Made by a program: the position numbers and the translations under genes | Assembly (NCBI RefSeq): GCF_963677125.1 | Contig: NZ_OY781882.1 | Coordinates: 1,248,501 to 1,312,500 of the forward strand | Length of the DNA: 64,000 nucleotides | Reading direction: 5' to 3' | Origin: an uncultured Desulfobacter sp. | GTDB taxonomy: Bacteria; Desulfobacterota; Desulfobacteria; Desulfobacterales; Desulfobacteraceae | Shown here: positions 17,357 through 26,989 of the stretch, one piece after another | How the letters are laid out: every line of letters begins with the position of its first letter | How positions within the stretch are numbered: position 1 is the stretch's first letter | The notes under the pieces: model-generated | Database searches by the model: none | Told to the model about the DNA's origin: nothing | Seen by the model: the letters and a program-made list of their open reading frames with translations, nothing else

Positions 17357-18808
17357 TTATTTCGGGCTCCAGGTGCATTTCTCACTGAAATTTTTTGCAT
17401 TACCGATTTCAATATAAGATGCACCCTGTTCAGGACCGAAGCTGCCGGAAAGCACAATAATGAGGTCGTCGTCTTTAAAATTCTGGTCTGCAATTAGACG
17501 GCAGATAGAACCTGTCAGCGATTCCCTTGGACTTGCGCCAAGCGGTATATACTCGGCGAATACCCCAAAGGACAAAGAGAGAATGCGCATCACTTTTTTA
17601 TCGTAAACCTGGGCAAAAATCGGACTGTCCCCCCGATAGGCGGCCAGGGCCAAAATGGTTTTTCCGGATAGAGAATCGGCCACAATCCCCCGGGTGTTCA
17701 AACGCAGGGAAGACTTCACTGCAGCCTTGGAAAGATAGTCTGTCAAATTTCCCTGGCTTGAATAGGGGATATCAATGAATGAGCTTCTTTTTAATTCCAC
17801 CTCCTGGGCAATTCTGGCCATGGTCTGTACCGCTTGTTCGGGATATTTACCATTTGCCGTTTCACCAGAAAGCATCAACGCGTCGGTATGATCCAGGCAG
17901 GCATTGGCGACATCAGAGACCTCTGCCCTTGTTGGCCGTGGCGATTGAATCATGGAATGCAACATCTGGGTGGCGACGATAACAGGGCGTCTAAGCTCAA
18001 TACAGGTCTGGACAATATCTTTTTGAATCAACGGAATTTTTTCAGTTGGAATTTCAACGGCTAAATCTCCCCTGGCCACCATTACGCCATAGGCATGTTC
18101 CAGAATTTCCCGAAGATTGTCCACGCCTTGGGCATTTTCAATCTTAGCGATGATTTTGATTGAAGAATTCTTCTCATCAAGAATCTTTTGGACTGCCAGG
18201 ACATCTTCCTTGTTGCGTACAAAGGAGTGGGCTATAAAGTCAAGCTCCTGGTCTGCGGCAAAAGCTATAAACCCCTTATCCTTTTCGCTTAAAGCCGGCA
18301 ATTTAACATGAACCGATGGGATGTTGATACTTTTTCTTGGGTAAATCACCCCATCATTTTCCACGAAACAGATGAGATGATCATCTACTTTGTCTTTCAC
18401 CTTCAGGGCAATGTATCCATCATCAATAAGAATAGAAGATCCGACCGGCACGTCGTCGACAAAATGCGGATAAGAGACACAAATCACATCATCCTTTGAC
18501 ATCCCGCCGGCCTCGCCTTTTATGCGGATAGAATCCCCATAAACGACAGACAGGGGATCATTGGCATCACAAGTTCTGATTTCAGGGCCTTTGGTGTCTA
18601 AAAGGATACCTATTTTTTCCGATACTTTGCGGGTATTTTCAATAACCTGCCCGGCATCGTCATGGCTCATGTGAGCCGTATTCAAGCGCACCACGTTCAT
18701 TCCAGCTCTATAAAGCGTTTCAATGAATTCAACCGAGCAATTCAAGTTGGATATGGTCGCTACTATTTTTGTTTTACGCCTTTTCAAAACAGATCTCTCT
18801 TTCGGCAC
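17357..18808 (-). CDS. pyk: Pyruvate kinase
   Basis: Catalyses phosphoenolpyruvate + ADP to pyruvate + ATP. It opens with KRRKTKIVATISNLN, and the active-site region IIAKIENAQGV carries the catalytic lysine and metal-binding glutamate. MVARGDLAVEIP (about residues 243-254) is the metal-binding loop, and ATQMLHSMIQSPRPTRAEVSDVANA follows as usual. 483 residues includes the C-terminal allosteric domain. The GTG at 18808 gives the longest frame but has no clear ribosome site; a TTG seven codons later (18787) has GAGAG upstream and would begin at the conserved KRRKTK. Confidence 0.93.
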   Translation of the reverse strand: MPKERSVLKRRKTKIVATISNLNCSVEFIETLYRAGMNVVRLNTAHMSHDDAGQVIENTRKVSEKIGILLDTKGPEIRTCDANDPLSVVYGDSIRIKGEAGGMSKDDVICVSYPHFVDDVPVGSSILIDDGYIALKVKDKVDDHLICFVENDGVIYPRKSINIPSVHVKLPALSEKDKGFIAFAADQELDFIAHSFVRNKEDVLAVQKILDEKNSSIKIIAKIENAQGVDNLREILEHAYGVMVARGDLAVEIPTEKIPLIQKDIVQTCIELRRPVIVATQMLHSMIQSPRPTRAEVSDVANACLDHTDALMLSGETANGKYPEQAVQTMARIAQEVELKRSSFIDIPYSSQGNLTDYLSKAAVKSSLRLNTRGIVADSLSGKTILALAAYRGDSPIFAQVYDKKVMRILSLSFGVFAEYIPLGASPRESLTGSICRLIADQNFKDDDLIIVLSGSFGPEQGASYIEIGNAKNFSEKCTWSPK

Positions 18809-18838
18809 AATGCCATGATAAATTTTTATCTAAAATTT

Positions 18839-18895
18839 CGATAACGGCCATGGACCGACCTGATATGTCAGGTCAGCACGTGGCTGTTATAAAAA
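18839..18895. repeat. Hairpin upstream of pyruvate kinase
   Basis: AACGGCCATGGACCGACCTGA and TCAGGTCAGCACGTGGCTGTT form an imperfect 21-base stem around TATG. On the forward strand it is followed by AAAAAATTTTTT rather than a clean T-run. It lies in the pyk leader or promoter region and could be a regulatory or terminator hairpin. Confidence 0.55.
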
Positions 18896-18904
18896 ATTTT
18901 TTAA

Positions 18905-18975
18905 ATACTTTCATATTTCGTTGTGGGGGTAAATCTTGGGATCGATAGACCAATTCAGCCCGTAGCTGTTGTTCA
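18905..18975. repeat. Dispersed repeat B, copy 1
   Basis: The segment with CGTTGTGGGGG and GGGATCGATAGACCA resembles 46767-46845 (GTTGTGGGGTGAGCCTGGGT, then ATCGATAGACCA) over about 70 bases at roughly 70% identity by eye. Both copies lie beside gene ends in non-coding DNA. Confidence 0.55.
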
Positions 18976-19756
18976 AAGAATACGTCATTTGGGGAATCAG
19001 ACGCAAGAAAAAAGCATGATCAATGCCAATTATAATTATATGGGGACATTAATTCATTTTTAAAAAATTTCTTAAGTCTAATTACTTTATGGACGGCCAA
19101 TCCATCAGGTAGGGCTGCCAATCCTCATAAGGACGATGGATGGTTTTAGTAATTTTTTGCAATTGCCCTTTTTGTTTTAATTTACGCAAAGCACTTGAAA
19201 CAATGCGATTGATTTCCTTGCTCTCGGGCCCTTTGAGGATGACGATGGAAGATTTCCATTTTGCGTATAACGCTCGGCGAATGTTCTTTATTTTATGTTG
19301 GCGGATGAAAAGGTCGCAACCGTCCTGTTCCGCTATAAAACCGTCCAACCGTCCGAGGCTGACACTTACAATACCCTGTCGAAAACTGTCAACCCCGGAT
19401 ATCCTGAACGGAAAATGGGGTTCAGCGCCTCTTAAAGTCGCAATGTTTAATTTTTTCCAGATTGTCCATTGACGACATCTTTATTTCAGGACGCGTGTAG
19501 AGTACAAAGGCAACATCGACGACCGGTTCTGATGCAAAGGTATAGGGCAGGTTCCCTTCAGGAATCCGAGGGTTCGGAATGTAGGGAATATGGAAATCAA
19601 TGTGCCCGTTTTTTAAGTTTACGATTGATCGTTTAACCGGCAATAATTTGATGGAAATGCCACCTTCCGTATAGATCTCATCCATCGCCCTGACCACATC
19701 TACAAATCCCCCTTCAGGCCGGCCATCTTCTCCAGCAAAAGCATGGGGTGGACTAA

Positions 19757-20332
19757 ACAACCACCGGCTTCAAGCCGGTGGGTTTAAACTCGCGGACTGA
19801 AAGTCCAGCGAGACCGGCTATAGCCGGTTGAAGGAGCTACTCAATATCAAAATGATCATTAGGGTCTTTTTCAAAATGATGTTCAAGATACTCTTGAATC
19901 ATATCTTTTGTCAGTTCTCCAGAGGTTATGCAAAAATACCCCCGAGCCCAAAAATGTTTACCCCAATATCGCTTTTTCAAATGTGGAAACTCCTCAAAAA
20001 TTTTCCGAGACACACGCCCCTTAACTCTGCGCATGATATCAGACGGGGAAATATTTGGTGGTGCCGAACACAGAATGTGAACATGATCCTTGCTGACAAC
20101 ACCACGCAAAATGTGAATTTCAAACCTCTCACAGGTTTGTCGGACGAGTTCTCTCACTCGCAAAGCAACATCCCCTTGCAATACGTGGTATCGGTACTTC
20201 GTCACCCAAACAAAATGATATTCTATTTTGTACTTTGTATGACTGTTTTGCCGATAGTCCATGCAAAGGACTATAAAACAACTGCTGGCAAAATGCTACC
20301 CGTCTAAAGACGGGGGTTTTAACCTTTTACAG
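19757..20332 (-). mobile_element. IS200/IS605-family element, solitary tnpA
   Basis: About 575 bases carrying one transposase gene and subterminal hairpins instead of inverted ends. The right end has CCACCGGCTTCAAGCCGGTGG (19761-19781), a TCGCGGACT/AGTCC-GCGA hairpin (19790-19811) and ACCGGCTATAGCCGGT (19813-19828). The left end has CCCGTCTAAAGACGGG upstream of tnpA. No tnpB accompanies it. The bounds are set by where the interrupted gene resumes and are good to a few bases. No target duplication is expected for this family. Confidence 0.85.
19837..20262 (-). CDS. tnpA: IS200/IS605 transposase TnpA (Y1 HUH type)
   Basis: A 141-residue single-strand DNA transposase. It opens with the family signature KYKIEYHFVWVTKYRYHVL. 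The HUH metal-binding motif is DHVHIL (about residues 59-64), and the catalytic tyrosine is in MIQEYLEHH near residue 127. The gene is intact, so the element may still be mobile. Its codon use does not look out of place. It sits inside a solute-binding protein gene in the same orientation. Confidence 0.95.
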   Translation of the reverse strand: MDYRQNSHTKYKIEYHFVWVTKYRYHVLQGDVALRVRELVRQTCERFEIHILRGVVSKDHVHILCSAPPNISPSDIMRRVKGRVSRKIFEEFPHLKKRYWGKHFWARGYFCITSGELTKDMIQEYLEHHFEKDPNDHFDIE

Positions 20333-20581
20333 AAACAATAAAACTGATGCCGGCCACCAAATCCCTGGCCTGAACGATCCCTGAAAAAGTAATTAAAAAC
20401 AGTATGGTGTATGGGATGCAGCTATTTTTTTTATGGGGACTATTTTCTAATATTTTAAAAAAACGCATGATGCAACTATTGTCCCTTTTTCATCGAAGCT
20501 CAGGTGATTATTTTTGCGTTGTTACTTGACCTATCATATGATCATATATTTTCAGAATCTATTAATATATTGGGAAATCAA

Positions 20582-21844
20582 TTAGGGGTTGCGGCACAGG
20601 GTCATAATAAAATTTTCAAGTCCTGTGGCTGCATCAATGCCCGATGATTTAATGCGATAATCAAGGTCGGCAAGAACGGACAGTGCTTCGGTCAATTCCT
20701 CCAGGGCAAAATTTTCAGATTTTAAAAAATTCTGAAATATAGGGTAGGCATTTTTAGGATTAGGCGCCAGCAAAAGATCGTTGGCCGGCAGTTTGGTGGA
20801 CTTTTTCTTGCTTTCACCGTCTTCGATACTAAAGAGACGCATATGCGCTTCATCCGCTTTCAAGGTGTTGGCATCCCAGTCAACAATTGCAGGTAAAAGC
20901 ATTTGCTTAAATGCATTGAACTGCATATGTTTTAAAGGAGGCCCCCCTGCCCTGCCTGTATTTAGACCTGTTGCGCAGCACTTAATGGCTAAAAGTTTTC
21001 TGACCTGATTTTCAAATGTTTTTAAAATTTGTAACGGATGAAACCCATCAGACAACAAGCTCGATAAAAGTGTAAGCGCTTTAGAAACATTTCGTTCCAT
21101 CATTGCATTGGTCAAAGCAAATATGGGGTCCTTTTTATCTTTGTGTACCACAGCCCCAATATCTGCCGCAGATATTTGGTCTCTGCCCCCGATATATGCC
21201 AGAAGTTTTTCAATGGCGTTTGCAAAAACTTCTGGATTAAACCCTGTCTGATCCACAAGTGCTGCAAATGCATCCGGGGGCATTTGCTTGCCAGCTTTTA
21301 ACAGCATCTGCCGGCTGATATCCCTTAACACTGCCTGCTGTTCTTCAATGTCTGCCTTTCTGGCGCCTGTGGCGACATTGCAGTCCACCACCAGTCCGTG
21401 TTCAAGGATAATTTTGTATATCTTTTTTCGGCGGTCCGGCGTACCTGTGGTAAACACAAGCACATGATTTTCAGGGATGCCCTCTTCAACAAGGCGAATT
21501 AAAACCGACAAATCTCTTTCACTGTATCTGATCTCGCCTGGAGGCGCTTTCAGCAAAAAAAGCGGGGCATCTTTTACCGCAATAACTTTCCGGGTTCCTA
21601 AAAAAGAAAACGTACCAGCCTGTTCAGCGATCTCACCCACGGGTGTGGTTCTCCCGTCCAGGACATCAAGGCCGAATTGTTTTGACTCCCCTTTGAGCAG
21701 TATGGGCACAAGGGCATTCATCGCCTTACGCACCAGAAAGGGTTCCCCGCAGATCAAAACGACTTTAAGTTTATCGTCCTTTGAGAGCGTATCCAGACTG
21801 CCTGCAAGCGCCTTGTATGTAATCAGATTCTTAGCGGCTGCCAT
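20582..21844 (-). CDS. holA: DNA polymerase III subunit delta
   Basis: Clamp-loader delta subunit, which opens the sliding clamp during replication. The N-terminal AAA-like fold starts KLKVVLICGEPFLVRKAMNA, and NHVLVFTTGTPDRRKKIYK and DQTGFNPEVFANAIEKLLAY follow in the expected places. The Walker A motif is degenerate, as normal for delta. 420 residues is longer than the usual 340 or so; the extra length lies mainly in the C-terminal collar region. The start overlaps the lgt stop by 14 bases, making it last in the rsmG-ileS-lspA-lgt-holA group. Confidence 0.85.
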   Translation of the reverse strand: MAAAKNLITYKALAGSLDTLSKDDKLKVVLICGEPFLVRKAMNALVPILLKGESKQFGLDVLDGRTTPVGEIAEQAGTFSFLGTRKVIAVKDAPLFLLKAPPGEIRYSERDLSVLIRLVEEGIPENHVLVFTTGTPDRRKKIYKIILEHGLVVDCNVATGARKADIEEQQAVLRDISRQMLLKAGKQMPPDAFAALVDQTGFNPEVFANAIEKLLAYIGGRDQISAADIGAVVHKDKKDPIFALTNAMMERNVSKALTLLSSLLSDGFHPLQILKTFENQVRKLLAIKCCATGLNTGRAGGPPLKHMQFNAFKQMLLPAIVDWDANTLKADEAHMRLFSIEDGESKKKSTKLPANDLLLAPNPKNAYPIFQNFLKSENFALEELTEALSVLADLDYRIKSSGIDAATGLENFIMTLCRNP

Positions 21845-22601
21845 GCCTGGATCTCAGTTTGAGGATCATGAATATCAAAGCAATACAGGAAATCAGCAAA
21901 CCAATACCCTGGGACAGTGAAAGAAAATCAAAAAAGAAATTCCCCCTGAAATCTCCTCGGAAGAACTCAATAATTGATCTGAACAGGGAATAGAGCATGA
22001 TGTAGCTTAAAAAAACCATGCCGTTAAAGCGTTTACGCCGCTGTATGGCCAGAAGAATCAAAAAAAGAATAAAGTTGGAGGCAATCATATACAGCTGAGT
22101 GGGGTGCAAAGGAATATTCAGGGGGGCCAAGCTATCCGGATTGGTAAAGGTAATGGCAATGGGCAACGAACAGGTTTTACCGTAACAGCATCCGGCAAAA
22201 AGACAGCCAAAACGCCCCACACTATGCCCTAAAGCAAGACCGGGGGCCAGGACATCGGCGCTTTTCCAGATATCCATCTTCTTAATGCGCAAGAAAATAA
22301 TGGCGCCAAGGGAGCCGCCGATAAAACCGCCGAAAAAAACAAGGCCGCCATTCCAGATTTTAAAAATATCAAGAATGTTGTCCGTGTAAGCATCGAGATT
22401 AATGAATATATACAGGAGACGCGCGCCGACAAGGGCACTGATCAAAATGGTGAAGAAAAGATCGGATACAATCTGATCCGGAACACCATAGAATTTAGCA
22501 TTCCGTTTTGTAAACCAGATGGCGGTGATAAACCCTAACGCCACGAAAAGGCCATAGGTATAAAGCTTCAGACTGCCGGCCTGAAGAAGAATCGGATGCA
22601 T
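21831..22601 (-). CDS. lgt: Prolipoprotein diacylglyceryl transferase
   Basis: Inner-membrane enzyme that attaches diacylglycerol to the lipobox cysteine of prolipoproteins. 256 residues with about seven hydrophobic segments. Signature motifs: GGLVFFGGFIGG (about residues 85-96), the catalytic region HSVGRFGCLFAGCCYGKTC (about 126-144) and HPTQLYM (about 166-172). It lies 9 bases after lspA, so two successive enzymes of lipoprotein maturation are encoded together. Confidence 0.95.
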   Translation of the reverse strand: MHPILLQAGSLKLYTYGLFVALGFITAIWFTKRNAKFYGVPDQIVSDLFFTILISALVGARLLYIFINLDAYTDNILDIFKIWNGGLVFFGGFIGGSLGAIIFLRIKKMDIWKSADVLAPGLALGHSVGRFGCLFAGCCYGKTCSLPIAITFTNPDSLAPLNIPLHPTQLYMIASNFILFLILLAIQRRKRFNGMVFLSYIMLYSLFRSIIEFFRGDFRGNFFFDFLSLSQGIGLLISCIALIFMILKLRSRHGSR

Positions 22602-22610
22602 GTGAACCCC

Positions 22611-23105
22611 TTATATTTCGGGCAGTTTGTTGAATATTACGTGGTAAATTAATATGCCCATTCCAATGGTAATTGCTGAATCTGCGACATTAAACGCCGG
22701 CCAATGAAAGGCACCAACATAAAATTCCAGAAAATCAACAACTTTTCCAAACCGGAATCGGTCAATCAGATTCCCTATTGCACCGCCGAAAATCAAGGCC
22801 AGCCCATAGGATAAAAAGATGTGGGATCGGGCCGTTTTTCTGTAAAGCCAGAGTACAAACAGAGCAACCCCGGAAGATAAAAATAAAAAAATAAATTTTC
22901 TGATCCCGGGGGACTGTTCGGCGAAAAAACCGAACGCCCCACCGGGATTAAGTACATGGGTGATGTTAAAAAAATGATCAATCACCGCAATATGGGTATA
23001 CAGCGGCAGATGCTTGACTATAAGCCACTTTGTGAACTGGTCCAGTAAAACCACACTGATACTGACCAGGGCAAGCCGCCGTATGGGTGTTAAAAAACCA
23101 AGCAT
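22611..23105 (-). CDS. lspA: Lipoprotein signal peptidase II
   Basis: Membrane aspartyl protease that cleaves signal peptides from lipidated prolipoproteins. 164 residues with four membrane segments. The catalytic aspartates are in GNLIDRFRFGKVVDF (about residues 118-132) and FNVADSAITIG (about 142-152); NPGGAFGF is the other conserved stretch. The start overlaps the ileS stop by one base (TGATG), the classical ileS-lspA arrangement. Confidence 0.96.
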   Translation of the reverse strand: MLGFLTPIRRLALVSISVVLLDQFTKWLIVKHLPLYTHIAVIDHFFNITHVLNPGGAFGFFAEQSPGIRKFIFLFLSSGVALFVLWLYRKTARSHIFLSYGLALIFGGAIGNLIDRFRFGKVVDFLEFYVGAFHWPAFNVADSAITIGMGILIYHVIFNKLPEI

Positions 23106-25900
23106 CAGCCCAGAATGGTTTTAAGTGCCTGGGTGCAACGGGGACAGGCAGTGGGATGATCCGCATCAGTTCCCAGGTTTTCATCAAACCGCCAGCACCG
23201 TTCACATTTTTCACCGGACGCCTTTGCCACCTTAATGGCCAGCCCCTCAATCTCCTTACCCTGGTAGACATCCCCGTCAAGGGTATCGACCACACGGGCA
23301 TCAGACACGATAAAAATGTCATTGAGATCAACATCAAGGGATGCCACCTGGGCCTCAAGGTCACCCTGGGGCAGTTTAATTTCTACGGCAGCATCCAGGG
23401 GATGGCCGATGAGTTTGGCTGTTCTTGCCTCTTCCAGAGCCTTGGTTACTTCCGCCCGCAATGCCCGAATATTTTCCCACTTGGATGCAAGATCCCTGTC
23501 CTCAAGAGAATCATCTATGCTGACCATGTCCTCCATGTGGACACTCTCTTTTTTAGCGTCGCCCAAGGGCATGTGGGTATAAATCTCTTCGGCTGTAAAG
23601 GGCAGGATGGGTGCCATAATTTTGACCAGGGCATCCAGCATCATAAACATGACCGTCTGGGCATCTTTACGGGTATCTGAGTTCTCGGGATTTGTGTACA
23701 CACGATCCTTGATAATATCCAGATAAAAAGAGGAGAGATCCACTACGCAAAAGTTATGAAGGGTATGGTAGATCACATGAAATTCATAGGCATCATAAGC
23801 CGCCCGGCACCGTTTTACCACATAATGTAGACGATGGAGAATGAACCGGTCCAGCTCCGCCATATTTTCAATAGGCCTGATCTGGGAAGGATCAAACCCG
23901 GTGAAGTTCCCCAAAAGAAACCGGCAGGTATTTCTGATCCGTCTGTAGGCATCGGAAAGCTGCTTGATGATATTATTAGAGATGCTCACATCCCCGCGGT
24001 AATCTGCTGACGCCGCCCAAAGCCTCAACACGTCGGCACCGTATTGTTTGATCACCTTGTCCGGGGCCACGACATTGCCCACGGATTTGGACATCTTATG
24101 TCCCTTTTCATCCACCACAAACCCGTGGGTAAGCACGGCCTTATATGGGGCATGGCCGGTTCTGCCCACAGCGGTCAGAAGAGAAGAGTGAAACCAGCCG
24201 CGGTGCTGGTCAGAACCTTCAAGGTACATGTCCGCCGGACGCTGCAGACCGTCTCTTTCCTCTAAGACGGCAGCATGGCTGACACCTGAGTCAAACCAGA
24301 CATCAAGGATATTCTGGTCTTTGGTAAAGGTTGTTGAACCGCAGTCTTCGCATACCGCACCGTCAGGCATTAAATACTGCGCATCCTTTTCAAACCAAAT
24401 GTCCGAAGAAAATTCACTAAAAAGTTCATGGATACGGTCCACAGACTCCCGGGTGACATACACCTTTTTGCATTTGGTGCAGTGGAATACGGGAATGGGA
24501 ACCCCCCAGGAACGCTGGCGGGACAGGCACCAGTCCGGCCGGTGCTCAATCATGGAATAAATACGCTCCCTGCCCCAGGACGGAATCCAATGGACATTGT
24601 TGATTTCATCAAGGGCTTTTTGCCGCAAGCCCAGGTTGTCCATGGAGATAAACCACTGGGGTGTGGCCCGGTAAATAACAGGTTTTTTACAACGCCAGCA
24701 GTGGGGATAGGAGTGGGACATATTTTCTTGTTTGAGCAGCGCCCCTTTTTCTTCCAGGGTTTTATTAATTTCAGCATTGGCCTTAAAAATAAACTGGCCT
24801 TCAAACAGCTCTACCCCCTGGGAAAATGTACCGTTGTCCTCCACAGGGGAATAGCAGTCCAGATCATAGCGTTTGCCGGCAATATGGTCATCGGCGCCGT
24901 GACCGGGGGCGGTATGAACACAGCCGGTGCCGGCCTCAAGGGTGACATGATCCCCCAAAATAATCAGTGAATTTCTGTCATAAAAAGGATGCTTGCAGTT
25001 ACGATTTTCAAGATCCTTTCCTGACAGTTCAGCAAGAATGGAATAATCGGTTATGCCAAATTCACCCATGACGTTTTCAACAAGCTCCTTGGCCATGATC
25101 AAAATGCCCTGGTTTTGTGTTTTTACCGCTGCATAAACAAAATCAGGATGCAGGCAGACACCCAGGTTGGCCGGAAGGGTCCATGGGGTGGTGGTCCAGA
25201 TTACAACGGACACAGTTTCCCCATCGGCATCGAAAAGATCTTTGATATCATCCTTTACAGGAAATTTAACATAAATAGATGGGGAGGTATGATCGTGGTA
25301 CTCAATTTCAGCTTCAGCCAGAGCGGTCTGGCAATTACAGCACCAATAAATGGGTTTTTTACCCAAAAACATATCCCCAGAAAGCCCGAATTCACCACAC
25401 TCTTTAGCAATACGTGCTTCATAGGGATAATTCATGGTCAGATAAGGTTCATCCCACTCCCCTGCAACCCCGAAGCGCTTAAACTCTTCTCTCTGGATAT
25501 CCACAAAGGATGCCGCATAGGCCCGGCATTCCCTGCGCACCTCTACCGGGGTCATGTCCCTTTTCTTTTTGCCCAGCTTTTTGTCAACATTATGTTCGAT
25601 GGGCAGGCCGTGGCAGTCCCACCCCGGAACATAAGGTGCATTAAAACCGCACATCTGCCGGGACCGGATAATAATATCCTTTAATATCTTGTTGATGGCA
25701 TGGCCCATATGAAGATGACCGTTGGCATAGGGAGGACCGTCATGGAGAATAAAAAGGGGCTTGTCCTTGGATTGTTCCCGCAGTTTTTTATAAATTTTTT
25801 TCTGCTCCCAGGCTTTGATCATCTCAGGTTCTCGCTGGGGCAGGTTGGCCTTCATTGCAAATTTAGTAGAAGGCAGGTTCAGTGTTTTTTTATAATCCAT
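23105..25900 (-). CDS. ileS: Isoleucyl-tRNA synthetase
   Basis: Class I synthetase of 931 residues that charges tRNA-Ile. YANGHLHMGHAINK (about residues 58-71) holds the HIGH motif, and KGHKMSKSVGN (about 600-610) the KMSKS loop. The C-terminal zinc ribbon CERCWRF...CPRCTQAL is complete, marking the bacterial mupirocin-sensitive-type architecture. It lies 120 bases downstream of rsmG and is coupled to lspA. Confidence 0.97.
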   Translation of the reverse strand: MDYKKTLNLPSTKFAMKANLPQREPEMIKAWEQKKIYKKLREQSKDKPLFILHDGPPYANGHLHMGHAINKILKDIIIRSRQMCGFNAPYVPGWDCHGLPIEHNVDKKLGKKKRDMTPVEVRRECRAYAASFVDIQREEFKRFGVAGEWDEPYLTMNYPYEARIAKECGEFGLSGDMFLGKKPIYWCCNCQTALAEAEIEYHDHTSPSIYVKFPVKDDIKDLFDADGETVSVVIWTTTPWTLPANLGVCLHPDFVYAAVKTQNQGILIMAKELVENVMGEFGITDYSILAELSGKDLENRNCKHPFYDRNSLIILGDHVTLEAGTGCVHTAPGHGADDHIAGKRYDLDCYSPVEDNGTFSQGVELFEGQFIFKANAEINKTLEEKGALLKQENMSHSYPHCWRCKKPVIYRATPQWFISMDNLGLRQKALDEINNVHWIPSWGRERIYSMIEHRPDWCLSRQRSWGVPIPVFHCTKCKKVYVTRESVDRIHELFSEFSSDIWFEKDAQYLMPDGAVCEDCGSTTFTKDQNILDVWFDSGVSHAAVLEERDGLQRPADMYLEGSDQHRGWFHSSLLTAVGRTGHAPYKAVLTHGFVVDEKGHKMSKSVGNVVAPDKVIKQYGADVLRLWAASADYRGDVSISNNIIKQLSDAYRRIRNTCRFLLGNFTGFDPSQIRPIENMAELDRFILHRLHYVVKRCRAAYDAYEFHVIYHTLHNFCVVDLSSFYLDIIKDRVYTNPENSDTRKDAQTVMFMMLDALVKIMAPILPFTAEEIYTHMPLGDAKKESVHMEDMVSIDDSLEDRDLASKWENIRALRAEVTKALEEARTAKLIGHPLDAAVEIKLPQGDLEAQVASLDVDLNDIFIVSDARVVDTLDGDVYQGKEIEGLAIKVAKASGEKCERCWRFDENLGTDADHPTACPRCTQALKTILG

Positions 25901-26019
25901 TATTCCTAAATTCCTTTTGCCTTTCGGATCTGGTTTGAAGTCTTAATTAATGAACTTTTCTTTGTAATGGCAGCAAAGGCAAAAGTCAAGAATTTAGCTG
26001 AATTTAGAACACTCACGCA

Positions 26020-26667
26020 TCAATCTGACGGGCTCTGAAGAATAACCACAACCCTTTGGGCTTCAACAAACGGCAGGGTATAAGATCTATGTGTAATTTG
26101 AAACTTATTTTTAAGCTCAGAAGATATTTCTTCCAAGGCATTGGCACCTTTCAGCGCATAAATTCTGCCACCGGGTGCCAGCATTGGACCGGCAAGATCT
26201 GCAAATTTTCCAAGATCGGCAAACCCCCTGGCCGTCACTGTGTCATACATTTGAAAATGCGCTGAATCCCGGGCAAGGTCTTCCACCCTTGCATGCAGCG
26301 CTTTGATGTTGCCAAGTTTTAAGGTGCGTACCACATGGTTTAAAAAACTGACTTTTTTTCTCACGGCATCCACCATGGTGACATCAAGATTCGGGCAGAT
26401 GACTTTCATGGGAACAGCCGGGAATCCCGCTCCGGACCCAATGTCCATTATTCGTGACGACCCCTCCAGAAATTGGGCCGCAGCCAGTGCATCCACAAAA
26501 TGTTTATACGCCACAAGCCGGATATCCTTTATGGCGGTCAAGTTCATTTTGGCATTCCAAAGCTGTAACTGCTGTGCATGGGTGGCCAGCAAGGCAGTCT
26601 GGTCCGGTGACAGATTTAACCCAAGCGCATTGGCACCCTTTTCAAGATAATGGCAAAATTCCTTCAT
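26020..26667 (-). CDS. rsmG: 16S rRNA (guanine-527-N7)-methyltransferase
   Basis: Methylates G527 of 16S rRNA. 215 residues. The SAM-binding loop reads RIMDIGSGAGFPAVPMKV (about residues 70-87) and VTARGFADLGKF (about 138-149) is the conserved substrate-side motif. LNLTA-like KMNLTAIKDIR near residue 40 also fits. It is not beside mnmG here; it stands upstream of ileS on the same strand. An 11-base inverted repeat (CCTTTTGCCTT / AAGGCAAAAG) lies in the gap to ileS. Confidence 0.95.
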   Translation of the reverse strand: MKEFCHYLEKGANALGLNLSPDQTALLATHAQQLQLWNAKMNLTAIKDIRLVAYKHFVDALAAAQFLEGSSRIMDIGSGAGFPAVPMKVICPNLDVTMVDAVRKKVSFLNHVVRTLKLGNIKALHARVEDLARDSAHFQMYDTVTARGFADLGKFADLAGPMLAPGGRIYALKGANALEEISSELKNKFQITHRSYTLPFVEAQRVVVILQSPSD

Positions 26668-26870
26668 TAAAATGTGTTATCCGTTATTTTTTCTAAAATG
26701 ATTCTCGGGTAGGCACTGCCCGTCCATGGCAGTAAAATTTTTTTGATCAATCTTATAATCAGTCTTGCGGAAATTCAACAACAAAAACAAAATTACATTT
26801 GATTTTACTTAAAAAATAGTGTATTTTATCTTTTTCTATTTTATATTTGATGTTTATATTCTTGGGATAA

Positions 26871-26898
26871 TTTAACAAGATCATAATAAAACTATAGT
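26871..26898 (+). promoter_or_regulatory. Candidate promoter for fusA
   Basis: TTTAAC and TATAGT are separated by 16 bases, in AT-rich DNA 90-120 bases before fusA. The leader that follows contains GTTGCGCCTTTGGCAAC, a small hairpin, and a GTCGCGCCTCC repeat of its left half. Promoter assignment is by eye only. Nothing else is seen in the 26670-26989 gap. Confidence 0.35.
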
Positions 26899-26989
26899 AT
26901 GAAACATAACGGTTGCGCCTTTGGCAACGGTCGCGCCTCCTATATTTATTTGTTTCAAAGGATTTTTTTATTTTTAAGGACAAAACAAA

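Larger units (their letters stand above)
19082..20468 (-). pseudogene. Periplasmic solute-binding protein (family 3), split by IS and frameshifted
   Basis: Once a periplasmic amino-acid-type binding protein of about 260 residues. The 5' part starts at ATG 20468 and encodes a signal peptide (MRFFKILENSPHKK, then IPYTILFLITFSGIVQA) followed by RDLVAGISFIVSV. An IS200/IS605 element then interrupts it. The frame resumes at about 19756 with FSPPHAFAGEDGRPEGGFVD, which is exactly the substrate-binding N-lobe expected next. It breaks again near 19430, where DFKRR-stop must shift by one base to read RGAEPHFPFRISGVDSF, then continues GRLDGFIAEQDG to the stop at 19082. A functional homologue from the same family lies at 54941. 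Confidence 0.85.

Noticed and set aside
19757..20332. IS605-type element with tnpB or guide RNA
   Set aside because: Only tnpA is present; no TnpB motifs (DRG, zinc finger) are found in any frame around it.
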